Source: Lachnospiraceae bacterium UBA7196
Lineage (GTDB): Bacteria; Bacillota; Clostridia; Lachnospirales; Lachnospiraceae
Assembly: GCA_002490835.1 (NCBI GenBank)
Contig: DKUU01000023.1
Span: 1-64,000 of the forward strand
DNA length: 64,000 bases
Reading direction: 5' to 3'
Below, in pieces: positions 25,698-34,394 of this stretch (position 1 is the stretch's first letter; each line of letters starts with the position of its first letter). The position numbers were made by a program, and so were the translations under genes. The notes under the pieces were generated by a model. It saw only the letters and a program-made list of their open reading frames with translations. It had not been told where the DNA came from and made no database searches.

Positions 25698-26927
25698 TCA
25701 CAAAGCATCCTCCTGATCCCATATCCCCGCTACAAGCACCGTCATATCGTCCCTGATCCTCCCTCTGCTCTGACCGATCGCATAGGCAAGGATCTGATTA
25801 GCAATCTCTCCGGGATTCCGGTACTCCATTCTGCCGATGATCTCCGGCAGCACCTGCTCCCCCACACCGTCCGAAAGCGCATCCAATACACCGTCTGAGA
25901 GCATGATCACATAATCCCCGCTCAAAAGCGTCCTTGTCTGGACTTCCGGGACCATCTGCCCAAATACACCCAGAGGGAGACTCTGCGCGGAAAGCCTGTC
26001 TACCAGCCGTCCTCTCTTGATATAAGTACAGGCCGCTCCTACCTTCACGAACTCGCAGTTTCCTGTATAGAGGTCGATATCGCAGATGTCCAGCGTAGAC
26101 ATGACCTGTTCCTGCCCTGTCGTCACCAATGCCCCGTTCACCATCTGTACCGCCGTTTCCTTACCAAAACCCGCTTCCAGAAACCGCTCCATCATTTCAA
26201 TCACCCGCTCGGATTCCCTGCGGGCCGCCTCTCCGGAACCGACACCGTCCGAAAGAAGCATCAGCAGCCGCCCTGTTTCCGCCTCACAGAAAGAATAACT
26301 GTCCCCCGATTCCTTCTCCGATTCCCGCACCGCTTTGGCAAAACCCGTGAGCAGATGATAAGGCGGCTCTTCCAAAAAATAGTAGGTATTATATGTTTGC
26401 GTCAGATACGGCGGCGTATTTTTTGCCATACAAAGTCTGCGGTTCATAGCGACAGACAGATAATCCGCCACATCTTCAGTAGAGATATGCTCCGTCTCCC
26501 CAAAGCGCGTACGCCGTTTTCCCGCCTGCCGCAGCGTAAGACTGATCTCGCGCCGCCCGTCTTCATGCTCCATTTCCAGATAATTCCGCAGCAGGACGCC
26601 CGATTCTTTTAAGAGCAGGGACAACTGCCTGAATCGCCGCTCTCCCATGGGATGACAGCGACAGGTTTCCCTTGCCACTGTCGCCAATATATGCGACATT
26701 TCCTTTAAATGCTCCGCAATCAGACCCTGATTCTCCTGCATCCGCCTCTTACAGAGATATTCCTGCCTGTCCGCAGGCTCGTCCGCCGTCACATCTTCGG
26801 CTTGTCCATCTTCAAAAAGCTCCGCCAGATCCCGAAAAGACTCTGCGCAGCTTAAAAGCTTCTGTCTTCCATATTCCGGTATCAGTTCTACTCTGTCATC
26901 CTCTTTCAGCTGCATCTGTCTTTTCAT
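25698..26927 (-). CDS. spoIIE: SpoIIE-family PP2C phosphatase lacking the membrane domain
   Basis: A 409-residue protein. SpoIIE dephosphorylates SpoIIAA at the forespore septum to release sigma-F. The C-terminal PP2C domain (from about residue 180) shows LLMLLSDGVGSGEAARRES, LPLGVFG and GDYVIMLSDGVLDA, and ends with RDDMTVLVAGIW. The preceding regulatory part (about 1-175) is present. The roughly 330-residue N-terminal domain of about ten membrane helices in Bacillus SpoIIE is absent: the start with GAAGGGAG at 26927 has no hydrophobic segment after it and divIC lies just upstream. Its place between divIC and tilS is the canonical spoIIE locus, so this is the spoIIE orthologue in shortened form. 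Confidence 0.88.
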   Translation of the reverse strand: MKRQMQLKEDDRVELIPEYGRQKLLSCAESFRDLAELFEDGQAEDVTADEPADRQEYLCKRRMQENQGLIAEHLKEMSHILATVARETCRCHPMGERRFRQLSLLLKESGVLLRNYLEMEHEDGRREISLTLRQAGKRRTRFGETEHISTEDVADYLSVAMNRRLCMAKNTPPYLTQTYNTYYFLEEPPYHLLTGFAKAVRESEKESGDSYSFCEAETGRLLMLLSDGVGSGEAARRESERVIEMMERFLEAGFGKETAVQMVNGALVTTGQEQVMSTLDICDIDLYTGNCEFVKVGAACTYIKRGRLVDRLSAQSLPLGVFGQMVPEVQTRTLLSGDYVIMLSDGVLDALSDGVGEQVLPEIIGRMEYRNPGEIANQILAYAIGQSRGRIRDDMTVLVAGIWDQEDAL

Positions 26928-27089
26928 AAATATACTCCCTTCATAGCCTGAATGCCTGTCCCCTGCGGAGCAAAATGTCCGCACGGCCCGCCTTACACAT
27001 ATATATGAAGGGAAAACTCTATTTATGATTCTTTCTATATATACTTTAGCCAAAAACAAAGACAGATCCCGGACGCCGCCAAAACCTGT

Positions 27090-27395
27090 CTATTTTTCAT
27101 CCTTAAAGATAATCTCTCCATCGTACACCAGACCCAGCTTCTCCTTCGCGATCTCTTCCACGAACTTCTTGGTCTGCGTATACTTTCCGTATTCTTCTAT
27201 CTCGGCGGACCTTGCCTCCTCGCGCTCGATCTCCCGCAGCAGAGCCTCCTCACGCTCTTGATAGACTGCCCGTTTCTCCCGCAGTTCCACACTTTTCACG
27301 GTGACCACAAGCATCATCATCAATACCACCGTGGTAACTAAAAGCATGGCTAGTCTGTTCTGCCGCCTTTTTCGATATGCTGCTTTTCCTGCCAT
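27090..27395 (-). CDS. divIC: Septum formation initiator DivIC/FtsB family
   Basis: A 101-residue bitopic division protein. A basic cytoplasmic start is followed by a transmembrane helix at about residues 15-35 (LAMLLVTTVVLMMMLVVTV). An outer coiled coil (about 38-78) is rich in Glu and Arg, and the DivIC C-terminal stretch KKFVEEIAKEKLGLVYDGEIIF completes it. It stabilises the FtsL-DivIB complex at the septum. It lies downstream of yabQ and upstream of spoIIE, matching the Bacillus yabP-yabQ-divIC-spoIIE order. Confidence 0.93.
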   Translation of the reverse strand: MAGKAAYRKRRQNRLAMLLVTTVVLMMMLVVTVKSVELREKRAVYQEREEALLREIEREEARSAEIEEYGKYTQTKKFVEEIAKEKLGLVYDGEIIFKDEK

Positions 27396-27424
27396 GCCCC
27401 GAATGGTCCCCTCTCTGGCGCCCG

Positions 27425-27913
27425 TTAATGTTTACATAAAACCATTCTAAGGGTTTTTATGCAAACCGTCAACCGCTTTTTAACAATTTTTTTACATTTT
27501 TCCAAACTTTTCGCCATTTGTAGAACAAGTGTTTTCCCCGCACAAAATAAGCATTTGAGGGGTTTTAGCACAATTTGTAGGAAGCGGAATACACACCACA
27601 TAATCTTGTGCAGGCATGTTGACATAATATTTACAAATACATCCCGAACGATCACCTTGTATATAAACATACCGATCGCGGCTCCCACCACGGCAAACCA
27701 CCGCAGCGTGCCGTTATTCTCCCGATAGAGCATATAAAAAACGGCAAGCCCGCTGACCAGCCAAAAAAATAAGTCCTCCAGCGAAGTCAGGATCGTACCA
27801 TGCTTAAAAAGCCTGCGCAGCACATGAATCCAATCATAGGCAAAGGTAATGGCCAGACCCATAAGGAAGGAATGGGCAAAAAAGGTAAGCTCCTGCACGA
27901 TCTCACGGCTCAT
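27425..27913 (-). CDS. yabQ: Spore cortex biosynthesis protein YabQ
   Basis: A 162-residue membrane protein needed for spore cortex formation in Bacillus. It has about four hydrophobic segments in the first 100 residues (including FLMGLAITFAYDWIHVLRRL and EDLFFWLVSGLAVFYML), the typical YabQ topology and spacing. A basic cytoplasmic tail rich in Lys and Cys follows. Located between yabP and divIC. The C-terminal tail is more variable than the core, as is normal. Confidence 0.9.
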   Translation of the reverse strand: MSREIVQELTFFAHSFLMGLAITFAYDWIHVLRRLFKHGTILTSLEDLFFWLVSGLAVFYMLYRENNGTLRWFAVVGAAIGMFIYKVIVRDVFVNIMSTCLHKIMWCVFRFLQIVLKPLKCLFCAGKTLVLQMAKSLEKCKKIVKKRLTVCIKTLRMVLCKH

Positions 27914-27933
27914 ATCCTACCCCTTTCATCCCA

Positions 27934-28224
27934 TCACTTAAATAATCTCGAAAGCAGGGATTCGCCCTTTGTACCGTACCCTGCGCCCTCCGAGTAGGTA
28001 AAGCTGTCAATGCGCCCATCGATATCCACCTCGCCCTTGTCCAGAGAAAGGCGACTTACATGCAGTTCAGCGCCTTTGATCATCAGCATTCCCTGTTCCG
28101 TCTCCAACAGGATCTCATTCACATCAAAGGAAAGCACATCGTTCACGCCGCTCAAAGCGCAGGTCTTCCTGCCCGTGAGCATTAATTTATGCAGCCTTTT
28201 TACGCCGCTGTTCAGATCTTCCAT
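27934..28224 (-). CDS. yabP: Sporulation protein YabP
   Basis: A 96-residue soluble protein of the YabP/YqfC family, required for cortex formation together with YabQ. The family core reads LMLTGRKTCALSGVNDVLSFD, split here as LMLTGRKTCAL and SGVNDVLSFD, followed by LLETEQGMLMIKGAELHVSRL and GEVDIDGRIDSFTY. It starts soon after rqcP and is followed by yabQ 20 bases later. Transcription is expected in the mother cell. Confidence 0.93.
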   Translation of the reverse strand: MEDLNSGVKRLHKLMLTGRKTCALSGVNDVLSFDVNEILLETEQGMLMIKGAELHVSRLSLDKGEVDIDGRIDSFTYSEGAGYGTKGESLLSRLFK

Positions 28225-28301
28225 ACACGCCCTCCTGTCCCCGTCCTGTTTACGGTACTGATGTAATGTATGTCTGATCTTCTTAAAATATGCCTTTAGG
28301 G

Positions 28302-28544
28302 CTAAGTCAGGTAACGAAAAAGCTCCTTTGCCTCTTCCTTGCGCACCGTCTCCTGCACCGTGAGGACTTCTACCTTAACCTCTTTATTTCCGAACTGTAT
28401 GGTGATGATATCGCCCGCCTTCACATTAGCGGAAGCCTTGGCGGGCCTGTCGTTGATAAAGACCCTGCCCGCGTCGCAGGCCTCGTTGGCCACCGTGCGG
28501 CGCTTAATCAGGCGCGATACTTTCAAATATTTGTCCAGTCTCAT
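28302..28544 (-). CDS. rqcP: S4-domain RNA-binding protein RqcP (YabO)
   Basis: An 80-residue protein made of a single S4 RNA-binding domain: MRLDKYLKVSRLIKRRTVAN, then the DAGRVFINDRPAKAS loop and a C-terminal strand pair. In Bacillus, RqcP works with RqcH to add alanine tails to stalled nascent chains on the large ribosomal subunit. The ATG at 28542-28544 has AAAGGAGA just upstream; a longer frame reaching 28619 runs through a palindrome and is unlikely. Its place between hup/mazG and yabP is the Bacillus arrangement. Confidence 0.92.
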   Translation of the reverse strand: MRLDKYLKVSRLIKRRTVANEACDAGRVFINDRPAKASANVKAGDIITIQFGNKEVKVEVLTVQETVRKEEAKELFRYLT

Positions 28545-28560
28545 AGATTCTCCTTTCCTT

Positions 28561-28595
28561 CCGCGTATAAGCAGACTCGAAATGCTTATACGCGG
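28561..28595. repeat. Second copy of the CCGCGYATAAGCAGACTC palindrome
   Basis: CCGCGTATAAGCA at 28561-28573 is a perfect inverted repeat of TGCTTATACGCGG at 28583-28595 with a nine-base loop GACTCGAAA. The first 18 bases match the arm of the element at 21350 with one change. It lies between rqcP and hup. Confidence 0.8.
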
Positions 28596-28605
28596 ATAAA
28601 ACGAA

Positions 28606-28633
28606 AGGCCTGTATGCAATGCACACAGGCCTC
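28606..28633 (-). terminator. Terminator after hup
   Basis: AGGCCTGT and ACAGGCCT form an eight-base stem; on the minus strand it is followed by TTTCGTTTT. It follows the hup stop at 28654 and would separate hup from the sporulation genes. Confidence 0.65.
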
Positions 28634-28653
28634 ATCAGCTTCCTGAAATGTAA

Positions 28654-28929
28654 TTATGCGTTAAGCATATCCTTTAAAGCCTTACCAGCCTTAAACTTAG
28701 GAGCCTTGGATGCCGCGATCTTCATAACAGCGCCGCTCTGAGGATTTCTGCCCTCTCTAGCCGCTCTCTTGGAAACCTCAAAGGTACCAAAACCAACTAA
28801 CTGCACCTTGCCGTCCTTCTTCAGCTCAGCGGCAACCACATCCGTAAATGCCTTCAAAGCCTTCTCTGCATCCTTCTTAGATAAGCCTGCCTGATCAGCC
28901 ATTGCTGCAACTAACTCTGTCTTGTTCAT
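28654..28929 (-). CDS. hup: HU-family DNA-binding protein
   Basis: A 91-residue histone-like protein that bends and compacts DNA as a dimer. It begins MNKTELVAAMADQAGLSKKD and has the conserved VQLVGFGTFEVSKRAAREGRNPQSG arm region, given here as VQLVGFGTFEV then RAAREGRNPQSG, with the ARNP proline-containing arm intact. The start follows AGAGGAGGAG. It has its own strong promoter at 28991-29019, which fits the high level needed for HU. Confidence 0.97.
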   Translation of the reverse strand: MNKTELVAAMADQAGLSKKDAEKALKAFTDVVAAELKKDGKVQLVGFGTFEVSKRAAREGRNPQSGAVMKIAASKAPKFKAGKALKDMLNA

Positions 28930-28990
28930 TTTGAACTCCTCCTCTTAAAATGAGTTATCATATTTAGTTTCCCTCGGAAACCTATATATA

Positions 28991-29019
28991 TTTATAGCTT
29001 TTTTTACATAGCTTGTCAA
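28991..29019 (-). promoter_or_regulatory. Sigma-A promoter of hup
   Basis: Read on the minus strand: TTGACA (29019-29014), a 17-base spacer, then TATAAA (28996-28991), about 65 bases before the hup start. Confidence 0.85.
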
Positions 29020-29021
29020 GC

Positions 29022-29048
29022 AAAAAATGCCAATTTTACGGCATTTTT
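29022..29048. terminator. Terminator between mazG and hup
   Basis: AAATGCC and GGCATTT form a seven-base stem around an eight-base loop, with A and T runs on both sides. It overlaps the region just upstream of the hup -35 box and ends the mazG message. Confidence 0.75.
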
Positions 29049-29129
29049 CGGGATTCTTTACCTGTTTGTCGTTATGTAAATTAACTATCTGGAGAATATT
29101 TCGGCTATTGTCAGAATATTCACGTATAT

Positions 29130-29834
29130 TCACTCATATTTATCAATTAAATCGTCTATTCTGTCGCGCAGCAACTGTTCCTGCGAAAGTCCCGTTATCC
29201 TTGCCACATCACTAATCCGCAGAAGAAGCCCGCCAATGAGGGTCTGCAATTTCCCGTCATCCTCCCCCGGCCTGCACTTGTGCAGATCCGCCGCCAGCTC
29301 ACTGATCGCCGCAATGTCCTGCTCATAGGTATTTCCCTTCTCATAGTGCTTGTCTATCTTTTTTAATACCTTGACTGCTCTGGTCAACGCCGGAAGCTCT
29401 TGTGGAATCTCCTGCAAAGGAGAGGCGATCCATTCCTTATCTTTCTTTTCTTCCTTTTTGATCTCTTCCCAATTGACAAGCACCTCTGCGGGCGTATCCG
29501 CTTCGCCCGTACCAAACACGTGGGGATGGCGCCGCACCATCTTACGGCTGACCTCGTTCACCACATCCTCCATCGTAAAGATACCTTCCTCTTTGGCGAT
29601 CTGGGCGTGCATGACCACCTGCAGCAGGACGTCGCCCAGCTCCTCGATCATGTTTTCAGGGTTTCCCGTCTTATCATAAATACGGATGGAGGCGAGCAAT
29701 TCAGCCGCCTCCTCCATCATACAGGGTTTTAAGCTCTCATGTGTCTGTACCTTATCCCATGGACAGCCGTTTTCACTGCGCAGGGTGGCGACGATCTTAA
29801 GAAGATCCTCGTAGGTATAAGTTTTTTCTGCCAT
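29130..29834 (-). CDS. mazG: Nucleoside triphosphate pyrophosphohydrolase MazG
   Basis: A 234-residue enzyme that hydrolyses nucleoside triphosphates to monophosphate and pyrophosphate, cleaning the pool of damaged nucleotides. The first MazG domain shows NGCPWDKVQTHESLKP, the EEAAELLASI metal site and EELGDVLLQVVMHA. VRRHPHVFG marks the link to the second, more degenerate domain. The ATG at 29834 follows GAGG at a good distance; an ATG 12 bases upstream overlaps that site. In Bacillus the equivalent yabN precedes yabO (rqcP); here hup lies between them. Confidence 0.95.
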   Translation of the reverse strand: MAEKTYTYEDLLKIVATLRSENGCPWDKVQTHESLKPCMMEEAAELLASIRIYDKTGNPENMIEELGDVLLQVVMHAQIAKEEGIFTMEDVVNEVSRKMVRRHPHVFGTGEADTPAEVLVNWEEIKKEEKKDKEWIASPLQEIPQELPALTRAVKVLKKIDKHYEKGNTYEQDIAAISELAADLHKCRPGEDDGKLQTLIGGLLLRISDVARITGLSQEQLLRDRIDDLIDKYE

Positions 29835-29890
29835 AATAATCCTCATTTCGGAACGTCAGATATTCCTTTATCCTTTATTATGTATATCCC

Positions 29891-31939
29891 TTATCGTTTC
29901 CATAGAGATGAAAAGAAATTCCAAATCGGATGAGATTCCTGACTGATCGTAATCTGCTCCGTAGTCAGCTGATCCCCACCGTCATTTTCACTGACAGAGG
30001 GATCCGGCTTTTTAGACGAATCGTCTGTATCGCCACCGCCGCCGTCGTCTCCATCACTCTTTTTTGGCTCAAGCACGATACTGACAGGCGCCATATGCTC
30101 TTCTACCGTAATTTCCTGCTCATACGGTTCAAATCCTTCCGCTTTCACTTCTATTTTATGTGTTCCACAGACTAATTTAACCGTCGCATCAGCACTATAG
30201 GTCGCGCTGCCGTCTATGGTGATCGTTGCGTCGCTTGGCATGATGTGGAACGAAACCTCCACGATCCTCTTTAAGTCAAAGGACTTCGTCTGCTCACCCG
30301 ACACCACATCTATCGTTACCTCAACCGTCTGATATCCTTCCTTTTCTATACGGACCGTATGAGACCCGCAGGTCAGCTCAACGGCATTGCTGATATCGAC
30401 CTGCGTTCCGTCCACACTGACGATCGCATCGTTAGGAGTAACGCTGAAAGTAACTTCGCCCGGCGCCTGCGGCGGCTCACCGGTCGTCCCCCCACTGCTG
30501 GAAGAATTTTGACTTCCCTGATTTCCTCCATTGTTTCCGCCGCTTGATCCGCCTTCCTTTTCCAGATCGGAGAAAGAATACGTCTCGTCCCGCTTATTAT
30601 TTTCCAAATAAATCGAGTAACTTTTAGTCTTATAACCTGTTTTCTTCAGGGTGATCTCATGTCTGCCCGGAGATTTTGTAAAACGGACAGGGGCAATCCC
30701 CACGTAATTGCCGTCCAGATACACTTCTACGCCCTTTGGCGAATCCACATATACTTTATTACTGTTAGACGGCGCTAACGCATTCTGGCTCAAAGAAGAA
30801 AGATCATTCTTACTGACACTGTTTTTGCTGACAGAATCCAGTGTATCCTGCCAAGGGATACGCTGCGCATTGTTGCTGCTAAGAGAATTATCATTCTTCT
30901 CCTTCTTGCGGGTTTCTTCCAGTGTGAAGGAAATTGCGGCGCGCTCCGATCCCACCTGAATATATTTCGTAAGCGTATCATAGCCGCTTGCTTCCACTGT
31001 CACCTGATGGATGCCATAGCGAAGTTCCACTGCCGTGCCGGCCTCTACAGGCTTTCCATCCACGCTGATCTTCGCGCTCGAGGGCGTCACTTCAAAAAGG
31101 ATGATACCGGTCTTGTCCTCCGCGATCTCCACATCGCCCACATCGAGCAGCACTTCCTTATCTCTCTCGACCGTGATCTCTTTCACACAGCCAATGCCTT
31201 TATTGTCAAGTACCACCTGATAACTGCCCTCAGGCACGGTTATAAGCATGTCCTCCGTGATCTGGCGGATCACGCGGTTACCTACCTCGATCCAGCCGCC
31301 CACAAGAGGCTGCTCATTTTTCAGACGCAGATAACCGTGGCCTCTGTCCACACTGACGCTGTAAATCTTGTGATCGATACCCGAAATGGTGACCTGATCC
31401 TGACTCACGACCTCCTCCGTCCCCATGCGGCGGCCTTCCGATAAGACCACTACGCCGGCCGGCAGAGAATAGGTCTGGGAGCCGATACTGGCTGTCTTGT
31501 TGACTCCCGCCAGATCGTAATTACTGATACTGTCAAAAACCCATGCTTTTGGGCTTTTTTGGATACTGGCAAGTTTTTTCTTTCCTTTTAAAAAGGTGAC
31601 ATCCACGATATCGCCCGCCTTGATCTGCGAGATCGTCATGGGACCTTCATACTTATCTTTCACATAAGTGGTGCCGTCATAGTAGAGGGTATACTGCTTT
31701 CCCGTATCCATGTTGATCAGGGACACCGCCTTATTGGCAGCGTCCGTAGACAAGACCACCGCCGTGTCCGCGGAATCATAGCTTCCCACCGTGGAAACGG
31801 AAAACCCCGTATCTACGACATTATTTCCTTTATTCTTAGCAACGCCGATATTGCTGGCCTCCGAGGTACACCCGGTCAAGGTAAGCGCTGCAAGCAACAG
31901 CAACGCAACTGCGCTTGTCATTCTTCTGTGCATCCTCAT
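29891..31939 (-). CDS. PEGA-repeat lipoprotein
   Basis: A 682-residue surface protein. The signal peptide ends in lipobox LTGC with cysteine 24. After an N-terminal domain of about 200 residues come at least four PEGA repeats, small beta folds recognised by patterns such as PSSAKISVDGKPVEAGTA, PKGVEVYLDGNYVGIAPV, PNDAIVSVDGTQVD and PSDATITIDGSATYSADA, each ending in a GYxT-type stretch. A Gly/Ser/Asn linker separates repeats two and three. PEGA proteins are thought to bind surface polymers, but no function is proven. A CotS-like gene precedes it by 21 bases, so both may concern the spore or envelope. Confidence 0.85.
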   Translation of the reverse strand: MRMHRRMTSAVALLLLAALTLTGCTSEASNIGVAKNKGNNVVDTGFSVSTVGSYDSADTAVVLSTDAANKAVSLINMDTGKQYTLYYDGTTYVKDKYEGPMTISQIKAGDIVDVTFLKGKKKLASIQKSPKAWVFDSISNYDLAGVNKTASIGSQTYSLPAGVVVLSEGRRMGTEEVVSQDQVTISGIDHKIYSVSVDRGHGYLRLKNEQPLVGGWIEVGNRVIRQITEDMLITVPEGSYQVVLDNKGIGCVKEITVERDKEVLLDVGDVEIAEDKTGIILFEVTPSSAKISVDGKPVEAGTAVELRYGIHQVTVEASGYDTLTKYIQVGSERAAISFTLEETRKKEKNDNSLSSNNAQRIPWQDTLDSVSKNSVSKNDLSSLSQNALAPSNSNKVYVDSPKGVEVYLDGNYVGIAPVRFTKSPGRHEITLKKTGYKTKSYSIYLENNKRDETYSFSDLEKEGGSSGGNNGGNQGSQNSSSSGGTTGEPPQAPGEVTFSVTPNDAIVSVDGTQVDISNAVELTCGSHTVRIEKEGYQTVEVTIDVVSGEQTKSFDLKRIVEVSFHIMPSDATITIDGSATYSADATVKLVCGTHKIEVKAEGFEPYEQEITVEEHMAPVSIVLEPKKSDGDDGGGGDTDDSSKKPDPSVSENDGGDQLTTEQITISQESHPIWNFFSSLWKR

Positions 31940-31960
31940 GATCGATTCTTATCCTTTCCT

Positions 31961-32947
31961 CTATGGTGCGCAGGACGGAAACAGACTCTTCAAAAAGAGC
32001 TTCTTTTCTCTTTCCTGTGCAAACAATTTCTCCAGCTTCTCCATATTTCTGCCGGGAATCCATGCTTTACCGCTGTTATAATAGAAGTTCACGATCTTCC
32101 AGAACTTCTCCGGATAGGCAAACCGAAGATAAAGCTGTCTGTAATCTCCCTCATCTAACGATCTGACTCCATTATAACTTGTAAGGAGCAGATCTCCAAG
32201 CGCCTGCGACCAGTTATTTTTTTCCAAGAGCTTCCTCATAAACAGATAGAGATCCCTGACGGGATGATCTCTGACACATTTTTCAAAATTAATAAGGACG
32301 CTGCCATGATCTGTCTGCATGATATTATGATACTGGTAATCGCCGTGGCACACAATGGGGAAGGCATAAGAATTCTCCCCATAGGCATAATAACGCAAAT
32401 CACCTGTAATTTGCAAGGCAATATCCATAAAATAGTCATAATGTTTCATCAAATAAATTTCAAACTCAGTCTTTTGACTTTTTTCATGTAAAAATTTACG
32501 GACCTTCTTCAGCTCGCGGTTATGCTTCTCATACTCGTTCCCCACATTAAAAATGGGCTGTTCTTCCAGCATCCCGCTTCCGGAAAGATCGCTCGCGCTA
32601 TGAAGTTTCGCCAACGTTTCCGCCGCCGCTTTGCATTCTGCGGTATTTTTATGGTCGCATTCCTTCCCCTCGCAGTAGGTCTTTACAATATAGGCCGTCC
32701 TGTCCTGATCCCTGACGATCAGCTCATCCTCCTTCGTCCGCAAAAGACTTTCCACGCGCACAGTCCCACTCTCACGGATATGCGAGAGCAGATATTCCTG
32801 AAAAACGACCTTTTCCGCAGGACCGCCATACTCCTTCATGATAAGCAAACCGCGGTCGGAATCACACAGAATCGCCCCGCGTCCTTTCCATGTGCGGCGC
32901 ACCTCTATCTCATATTGCTCTAATAAACTGACAGCTCTGTCATTCAC
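31961..32947 (-). CDS. CotS-like spore coat kinase-fold protein
   Basis: A 328-residue protein of the aminoglycoside-phosphotransferase/CotS superfamily. The catalytic loop HGDYQYHN (Asp203, Asn208) is intact. The metal-binding motif that is normally IDF reads INFEKC, so the aspartate at about 220 is asparagine. Loss of that residue would weaken or change phosphotransfer, unless this is normal in the clade. Members include spore coat proteins CotS and CotI of Bacillus. The GTG start follows AGGGGG. It is placed between cca and the PEGA lipoprotein gene. The family is fairly clear; activity is doubtful. Confidence 0.75.
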   Translation of the reverse strand: MNDRAVSLLEQYEIEVRRTWKGRGAILCDSDRGLLIMKEYGGPAEKVVFQEYLLSHIRESGTVRVESLLRTKEDELIVRDQDRTAYIVKTYCEGKECDHKNTAECKAAAETLAKLHSASDLSGSGMLEEQPIFNVGNEYEKHNRELKKVRKFLHEKSQKTEFEIYLMKHYDYFMDIALQITGDLRYYAYGENSYAFPIVCHGDYQYHNIMQTDHGSVLINFEKCVRDHPVRDLYLFMRKLLEKNNWSQALGDLLLTSYNGVRSLDEGDYRQLYLRFAYPEKFWKIVNFYYNSGKAWIPGRNMEKLEKLFAQEREKKLFLKSLFPSCAP

Positions 32948-33005
32948 AAAAATACCCCCTGCCTGATTCTGACTGTTACATCATATGACCGGCAGAGGAG
33001 ATTCA

Positions 33006-34331
33006 TTACAATTCCTTGCATATTTCAAGAAGGGTCTCTTTCTCATTCAGCGAAGGGTCGTCTAACACCCGCTCTAAAAGCGCGTTCAGTTTCTCCCCGA
33101 TCTCTCTTCCGGGCGGAATCCCTTCGGCGATCAGGTCGCTCCCTGTAACGGCAAGGTCTTTGAGGCTGACCGCATCTTTATTTTTTAAGATATCCTGATA
33201 CAGCTTTTCTATGTATTCGACTTTCTCAAGCTTTTCCTTGCGCATATAATCGCTCTGCGCCGCGATATCCGCCCGCCGCACGGTAAAAATCAGCGGAAAG
33301 ATATCTTCGCCTATGCGGTTGACGGCCCGCCGCACGCCCGCCTCCGTCGGCGCGATATCGTAATCATGGTAAAGCACGAGCTTTGTCACCTTATCGGTGG
33401 TATCGTTATCAAATTTAAGCCGCCGCATCACCTTGCGGGTGATCTTTTCTCCCTCATAGGGATGTTTTTTATTATGGGTGGTGCCGTCCGCATCCACCGT
33501 CAGCGTCTGCGGCTTTCCGATATCGTGAAATAACATCCCCAGCCGCAGCACCTTATCCGCCTCCACAAAAAGCATCGAGTGAAGAATATGCTCCCCCACA
33601 TCATAACAATGATGCTTATGCCGCTGCGGCGTCTCCATACAAAGGTCAAACTCCGGCAATATCTGTGCCGTGATTCCAAGCGCATAGGCTGTCCGCAGAT
33701 AATCGGGGTGCGGCGAAGTCACCAGCTTAATTAGTTCCACTTGAATCCGCTCCGCACTGATCTTTTGCAGATTAGGAGCAAGTTTGCGGATCGCCGCGCC
33801 GGTCTCCTCCTCGATCCGGTAACCGAGCTGCGCGGAAAAGCGCACCGCCCTAAGCATCCGCAGGGCGTCCTCGTCAAACCGCTCCGTAGCCGTTCCCACA
33901 CAGCGGATCACACCCGCCTCAAGATCCGCAAGACCACCGTAAAGATCGACCAGGCCGTCTTTTTCGTTGTATGCCATCGCATTGATGGTGAAATCTCGCC
34001 GCCGCAGGTCTTCCCGCAGACTGGCAGTAAACGAAACCTCGCTCGGATGCCTGCCGTCCTCGTAAGCACCGTCGATCCGGTAAGTCGTCACTTCAAAGCC
34101 CTCTTTTTCCAAAAGGACCGTCACGGTACCGTGTTTGATCCCCGTATCAACCGTCCTCGCAAAAAGGCGCTTGACCTCCGCTGGCTTAGCCGAAGTGGTG
34201 ATATCCCAATCATCCGGCTTCCTTCCAAGGATGGAATCCCGCACACAGCCGCCCACCGCATAGGCCTCGAAACCTGCTGCCTCCAGCGTCGCTATGATCT
34301 TTGTCACTTTCTCAGGCAGTTGTATCCGCAC
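33006..34331 (-). CDS. cca: CCA tRNA nucleotidyltransferase with HD domain
   Basis: A 441-residue enzyme that builds or repairs the CCA end of tRNAs. The nucleotidyltransferase head shows VGGCVRDSILGRKPDDWDI with the catalytic acidic pair, then RRDFTINAMAYN and the basic motif region RFDEDALRMLRAVRFSAQL. The C-terminal half contains an HD-type metal motif (LFHDIGKP). The GTG start follows AAGGAAGGGA. Both tRNA genes in this window lack an encoded CCA, so this enzyme would be needed for them. Confidence 0.95.
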   Translation of the reverse strand: MRIQLPEKVTKIIATLEAAGFEAYAVGGCVRDSILGRKPDDWDITTSAKPAEVKRLFARTVDTGIKHGTVTVLLEKEGFEVTTYRIDGAYEDGRHPSEVSFTASLREDLRRRDFTINAMAYNEKDGLVDLYGGLADLEAGVIRCVGTATERFDEDALRMLRAVRFSAQLGYRIEEETGAAIRKLAPNLQKISAERIQVELIKLVTSPHPDYLRTAYALGITAQILPEFDLCMETPQRHKHHCYDVGEHILHSMLFVEADKVLRLGMLFHDIGKPQTLTVDADGTTHNKKHPYEGEKITRKVMRRLKFDNDTTDKVTKLVLYHDYDIAPTEAGVRRAVNRIGEDIFPLIFTVRRADIAAQSDYMRKEKLEKVEYIEKLYQDILKNKDAVSLKDLAVTGSDLIAEGIPPGREIGEKLNALLERVLDDPSLNEKETLLEICKEL

Positions 34332-34394
34332 GGGAGTCTCCCTTCCTTCTCAAACTAACCGCCATCAATGCGGAGAATACCGCATTTCACTCTG

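Noticed and set aside
28945..29133. Short open frame of 62 codons upstream of hup
   Set aside because: It spans the mazG terminator and the hup promoter, so translation is unlikely.
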